From Paguma larvata (Eukaryota; Chordata; Mammalia; Carnivora; Viverridae), in assembly GCA_030068075.1 (NCBI GenBank), contig CM057827.1, positions 73,546,500 through 73,610,499 of the forward strand: a DNA stretch of 64,000 bases. The letters are read 5' to 3'. This document shows, piece after piece, positions 59,104 to 64,000 of this stretch. Position 1 is the stretch's first letter. Every line of letters starts with the position of its first letter. Below the pieces are notes generated by a model. The model made no database searches. It saw only the letters and a list, made by a program, of their open reading frames with translations, and was not told the DNA's origin. The position numbers were made by a program, and so were the translations under genes.

Positions 59104-62100
59104 ATAAATATCATTTTTATTAATTCTTTTGAAGAACCAACTCTTAGTTTCATTGATTTGATTTTTTGTTGTTGTTGTTGTTTGTTTATGTATCATTTAT
59201 TTCTGCTCTCATCTTTACTTATTTCCCTTCTTCTGCTGGCTTTAGGCCTTATTTGCTTTTTCTTTTTTAGCTACTTTACATGTAAGATTAGGAAACCTTT
59301 CTTGTTTCTGGAGTTAGGCCTGTATTGCAGTATACTTCCCTCTTAGGACTGACTTAGCTATATCCCAAAATACTTGGCTTGTCATGTTTTCATGTTTTCT
59401 TCCACGTAATTTTTTACTTCTTCCTTTTCCTTCCTCCTGGCTAACCCATTCATTCTTTAGTAGGATGTTCTTTAACTTTCAAGTATTGTGGTCTTTCCAA
59501 ATGTTTTCTTGTAGTTGACTTAAAGTTTCATAGTGTTGTGGTCTGAAAATATGCTTGGTATAATCTCAATCTTTTTGTACTTGTTGAGGGATGATTTGTG
59601 ACCCAGCATGTGATCTATTCTGGGGAATATTCCCTGTGAACCTGACAAGAATGTGTATTCTGCTGCTTTAGGAAGAAATGTTCTGAATATATCTTTAAGT
59701 CCATCTAGTCCAGTGTGTCATTAAAAGCCACTGTTTTCTTGTTGATTTTCTGCTTAGATGATCTGTCCATTGGTGCAAGTGATGTGTTAGTCCCTTATTA
59801 TCAATGAGTTCCTTTATATTTATTATTAATTGATTTTTATATTTGGGTGCTTTAAGTTGGGGGTATAAATATAATTTTAGATCTTCTTGGTGGATAGACC
59901 TCTTATTTTTTATATAATGCCCTTCTTCATCTCTTGTCATAATCTTTGGTTTAAAATCTAGTTTGTCTATTATAAATATGGCTACTCTGGCCTTCTTTTG
60001 AAGTCCATTAGCATGATAGATGTTTCTCTATCCTGTCACTTTCCATATGCAGATGTATTTAGGTTTAAAGTGAGTCTCCTGTAGGCATCCTATAGATGGG
60101 TCTTGTTTTTTTATCCATTCTGATATCCAATGTCTTTTGATTGTTTAGTTCATTTACATTCAGGGTGATTACTGGAATATATGTTTAGTGCCATTGTGTT
60201 ACCTGTAGAGTTGGTATGTCTGGTGATGTTCTCTAGTCCTTTCTAGTCTTTGTTGCTTTTGGTTTTTTTTTCCACCCCCCACCACTCAAAGGGTCCCTCT
60301 TAGTATTTCTTGAAGGTCTGGTTTAGTGGTCATGAACTCCTTTAGTTTTTGTTTGTCTGGGAAACTCTTTATCTCTCCTTCTATTCTGAATGACAGCCTT
60401 GCTGCATAAAGAATTTTCGGCTGCATATTCTTCCCATTCAGCATGTTGAATATATAATGCCACTACTTCTGGCCTCCCACATTTCTGTGGACAGATCTGC
60501 TGTGAACCTGATCTGTCTTCCTTTGTATGTTAAGGACTTTTTTCTTTTGCTGCTTTCAGGATTCTTTCCTTGTCTGTGTTTTTTGTGGTGAACTTAAATA
60601 TGTTATGTGTTGGCGATGGCCAGCTTTTGTTGAATTCAATGGGAGTTCTATGTGTTTGTTGGATTTTGATGTCTGTGTCTTTCCCTAGACAGTTATAATT
60701 TGTTCACATAAACTTGGCCCTTTTTCTCTCTCGTCACCTTCTGGTATTCCTATAATGTGAATGTTATTTGATTTTCATGTTGCTGAGTTCCCTAACTCTA
60801 CTTTCATTTTCATTCATTCCCTTTTCTTTTCAGCTTATTTTCAATAATTTTATCTTCTATGTCATTGATTTTCTCCTTTGCTTCATCCTTCCTTGTTTTT
60901 ATGGCATCCATTTGGGTTTGTATCTTGGTTAAAACATTTTTAATTTTAGCCTGACTAGATTTTAGGTCTTTTTTCTCTGCGGTAAAGCATTCTCTAGTGT
61001 CTTTTGTTGCTGCTGCCGTTGTTGTTTTTCTAAAGCACAGCTAGAATTCTTATAATTGCTGTTTTAGAATCTGGTTCAAACATCTTATTTATAACTGTAT
61101 TGATTAAATCCCTGGCTGTCATTTTTTTCTCCTTTCTCTTCTGTCTTTTGGGATGAATTCCTATTTCTTGTCATTTTGGAGGAAGAAAAAAATAACTAAA
61201 AATAAAAAATAAAAAAAATCAAATAAGGAAGCCAGATCCTAGTTGTGTTTTGGTCTGCTTGTTAAAAGCAGCTTGTTAGAAAAATAAAAGAGAAAAGAAA
61301 TTAAAAATAAAAAAAAATAAGGGTGCCTGGGCACCTCAGTCAATTAAGTGTCTGATTCTTGTTCTTGGCTTAGGTTGTGACCTCACAGTTATGGGATCAA
61401 GCACTATGTCAGGCTCTGCTCCAACAGCATGGAGCCTGCTTGGGATTCTCTCTCCTTGTCTCCCTGCCCTTTCTCCACTTGTACTCTCTCAGTCTCCCAA
61501 AATAAATAAACTTAAAAAAATTTTTAAAAATAGAAAAACTAAAAATTTTTGCACTTTCTGTATCCAAAAAACCCCAACAAAACCAAAATAGCAGCAAAAA
61601 CCAAACAAATGAAGAAAGAAAAAACACAAATGAAGTTAGACTCTATTTCCCCTAGACCTGAAGCTTTGCAGCACTCTATGATCAGTAGCCTTAGTGCATG
61701 GAGGGCTCCTGGGGGAGTCTCCTGGGGGAGGAGCATGCAGCTGTGATTCTCAGGCTTATCTGCCCTGGTGGAGATGTGCCTGAAGGGCACAGGGGGCAAG
61801 GCTTGTTGTAATGGCTCAGTTCTTCACTTGGTGGTGCTTTTTAGCTCACTGGGGTCATCACTGTTGATGGCCTAAAGGTTAAAATGTCTTCACCTTCCTC
61901 TCTAGTCTCTAGCACAGGAAGTTCTTGCCCTCACAAATGCACAATACACTTCCTGTATCTCTGGTTATGTCACCCCTCCATTATCTCCCCTCTCAGGTAT
62001 GTATCTGAGCTGTCTCTCTGCTAGGATGTTATCTCAGGCATGGCTGTTTCAAAACCCCACACTTCAGAGACTCCCCCCAACCACGGCTCAAATATACGTT

Positions 62101-62744
62101 GATCCTCTTGGGGAGGCTCCCCTCCCTTGTGGCCAGTAATGGATTGTCCCAGAAAATGTTTGCACAATTGCACAGTGGAAGCACCTTAGTTTATGGTAAA
62201 TTGCAACACATAGCTGGCACCAGTATTTGCTGCCCTCTTCACCATCTTTGTTCCTAAACCAGTGAATGGAGCTGCTGTATGGGGTCTTAGAGACTTCACA
62301 ATGTGCTCTGAGGTTTACAAAAAACTGGTGGTATTAAAATCCTCTCCTTTTTTGCCATCAATAGTTTTGGAGAACAATTTTCTCCTGTAGTCCCCTGAGT
62401 ATGTTTTCACTCTTCCTTTATTTTTTTCTCTCTCTAGCCACTTTCAGGGGGAGTGCTTTTCTTGCATGAACACGAGGCACTATTCAACCTCCCTGCTCTC
62501 TTTCTCTTCTCCATGGAAAGGTCTCTTATGCCTCACTGGCACCATGGCTCTTCTGTCCCCAGTTCACCTCTTTTCACTGTGTGCCTGCTATGTTCTCTCC
62601 ATCAAATTATGCAGATTGTTCTATTAATCCTCACTGAGATCAATTTCTTAGGTGTAAAAATGGTTTGATATGGATCTAGTTGTGTTTGAGGGATGAAACA
62701 AGCCCAGGGTCCCTTACTACTCTGCCATCTTAACTCCCAAGGTA
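59104..62744 (-). mobile_element. Antisense L1 with complete 5' end but lacking its 3' end
   Basis: Read on the minus strand from 62744, the 5' UTR begins GGGAGTTAAGATGGCAGAGT, the canonical L1 start. ORF1 is at about 61190-60250, and ORF2 runs from its endonuclease (59695-59940 frame with TRDEEGHY and NQLIINIKEL) to about residue 370 (KSWFF-like text near 59125). There it stops, with no reverse transcriptase, 3' UTR or A-tail. Frames are broken. A SINE interrupts it at 61320-61530. Confidence 0.85.
61320..61530 (+). mobile_element. Carnivore tRNA-derived SINE, diverged
   Basis: Head AGGGTGCCTGGGCACCTCAG, CT-rich end and AAAATAAATAAACTT tail, inside the antisense L1 between ORF1 and the 5' UTR. 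Confidence 0.85.
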
Positions 62745-63105
62745 AATTTAAGAAAATTTATTTTAATTACTGTCTCAAAGATGATATAATGGTTAACAAA
62801 TATTTTGAATAAGAAATTTAAATATAAAAAAGAATACTTTTATATTGTAAAATGCTACTATATAGATTAATAAAATGGAAAATAAAGGTTATAGGATAGT
62901 TTAAAAAAAATAAAATAAAATGAAGAATGGAAATGAAATGAGATACTGTGGAAACAAAACCTAACAGAGAGCAGGAAGAGTGGGAAAAGGAGCAAAAATA
63001 GGTAAAATAGAAAAAAATAGCAAGATGGTAGATATACAGTAATTAAAATTTTTAAATTACCTGTAAATGATCTAAGGACTCTACTACATGTCTGATATTC
63101 CCAGA
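62745..63105. other. Intergenic DNA, no gene seen
   Basis: A-rich unassigned sequence. Confidence 0.4.
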
Positions 63106-63910
63106 ATGAAGCACAAGGAAGACCCAACTTTTTGTTGTCTACAAAGAATCCACTTTAAAGACACAGATAGCTTCTAAGTAAATGAATGGATGAAAGATAA
63201 TGCAAACAGTAATTAATAAGGGAACTGAGGCAGTTATATTAATATTTGACTCTGAAGACTTCAGGTCATCGAATATTACCAAGATTACAGAGAGATATGT
63301 CCTAATGTTAAAGAACTCAGTCCATCAAGAAGATGTAATAATCCTAATCTATTTTTACCTAATATCCAAGCTTTATAATTTATGGAGGCAAACATTTCTT
63401 GTTACCAAATTAGATTTCCCAAGTGACCGAAAACTATATACACACAAAAAACTTGCACGTGAATATTTTCAGAAATGTAAACATTATTCATCATCACTAA
63501 AACAAACAAAAAGCAACTAAAATGCTCTCCAATAGATAAATGGAATAATTAGCTGAGGCACACACATACAATGGAATACTATACCATAATATAAAGGAAT
63601 GAGTTTATAATCCATTCAACAAAATAGATAAATTTTAAATGCGTATTGTTACATGAAAGAAGATAGTTGAAAAGGCTACATACTATACACACTAAACATA
63701 TGATGCTCTGGAAAAGGAACATTTACAGACCCAAAGAACACATTAATGGTTGCTAGGGATTTTTGGAGAGGGATCAAATACCAGGGGCATTTCTTATGGT
63801 GATGAATTGTATAGTAGTAGAGCCTGGAGTTTTGTGTTAAAAGTTGAGACTCATAAATGTTCAAAGTCTTGATTATAGTAATTTTACTTTCAAGAACTTA
63901 TCCCAAAAGG
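63106..63910 (+). mobile_element. Old L1 fragments (ORF2 start and 3' end)
   Basis: 63110-63360 encodes decayed L1 endonuclease text (VHQEDVIILIYFYLISKLYN). 63480-63910 follows the ORF2 end and 3' UTR: AATAGATAAATGGAATAATT, ATACAATGGAATACTATACC, GGTTGCTAGGGATTTTTGGA. Confidence 0.6.
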
Positions 63911-63968
63911 CAATTAGAATTTTTCAAGATGACTTTTATAGAAGTTATATTAAATCACACTTATATTT

Positions 63969-64000
63969 GGGGCACCTGGGTGGCTCAGTAGGTTGAGTGT
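63969..64000 (+). mobile_element. Carnivore tRNA-derived SINE, cut by window end
   Basis: The head GGGGCACCTGGGTGGCTCAG begins here and continues beyond the window. Confidence 0.9.

Overview
This window is nuclear DNA of a carnivore mammal, most likely a felid. Three things support this. The sequence is AT-rich and CpG-poor with intronless olfactory receptor (OR) genes. Eighteen tRNA-derived Carnivora SINEs with A-tails are scattered through it, and their 5' head (GGCGCCTGGGTGGCTCAGTC) and body look like the cat-type SINEC family, not the dog-type one. LINE-1 copies of the carnivore type, intact to heavily broken, make up much of the rest. The genus cannot be told from sequence alone.

The genes are four class II olfactory receptors of the OR4K subfamily, all on the + strand: 6117-7043, 21069-22040, 33867-34802 and 48602-49539. 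Start-to-start spacing is 15.0, 12.8 and 14.7 kb. The second and third match what I remember of human OR4K5 and OR4K1, including their C-terminal tails, and these two are also neighbours in that order in the human 14q11.2 OR cluster. The first is an intact OR4K receptor I cannot assign to one ortholog. The fourth has an open body of 305 codons but no in-frame ATG: the conserved start codon is one base out of frame with the rest, so it is an incipient pseudogene, a receptor started from an upstream exon, or a sequence error. A 3' splice site lies 20-36 bases before each start, as expected for OR genes whose coding exon follows a non-coding leader exon. Each receptor would be an odorant-sensing GPCR of olfactory neurons; the genes are expressed one at a time and do not form a pathway.

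The rest is intergenic. 1-6080: AT-rich sequence, three SINEs, a MIR. 7044-21035: an LTR-like patch, an old L1 5' region (about 10.0-11.6 kb), a 0.4-kb CA/TG satellite (13.95-14.34 kb), a MER-type DNA transposon and MIRs. 22041-33847: a tandem 110-bp repeat, a TIR transposon split by an L1 (27.25-28.83 kb), and a 37-bp L1 insertion. 34803-48574: two MITE-like elements, two 5'-inverted L1s (37.4-38.1 and 39.56-42.3 kb), L2 and L1 ends. 49540-64000: an 85-bp direct duplication, an L1 with its 5' end but an internal deletion (52.85-58.3 kb), an antisense L1 with its 5' end but no 3' end (59.1-62.7 kb), and old L1 pieces. No tRNA, rRNA, CRISPR or other non-OR gene is visible. Repeat families were named by recognition, not by a RepeatMasker run, and their edges are approximate unless a target-site duplication is given.
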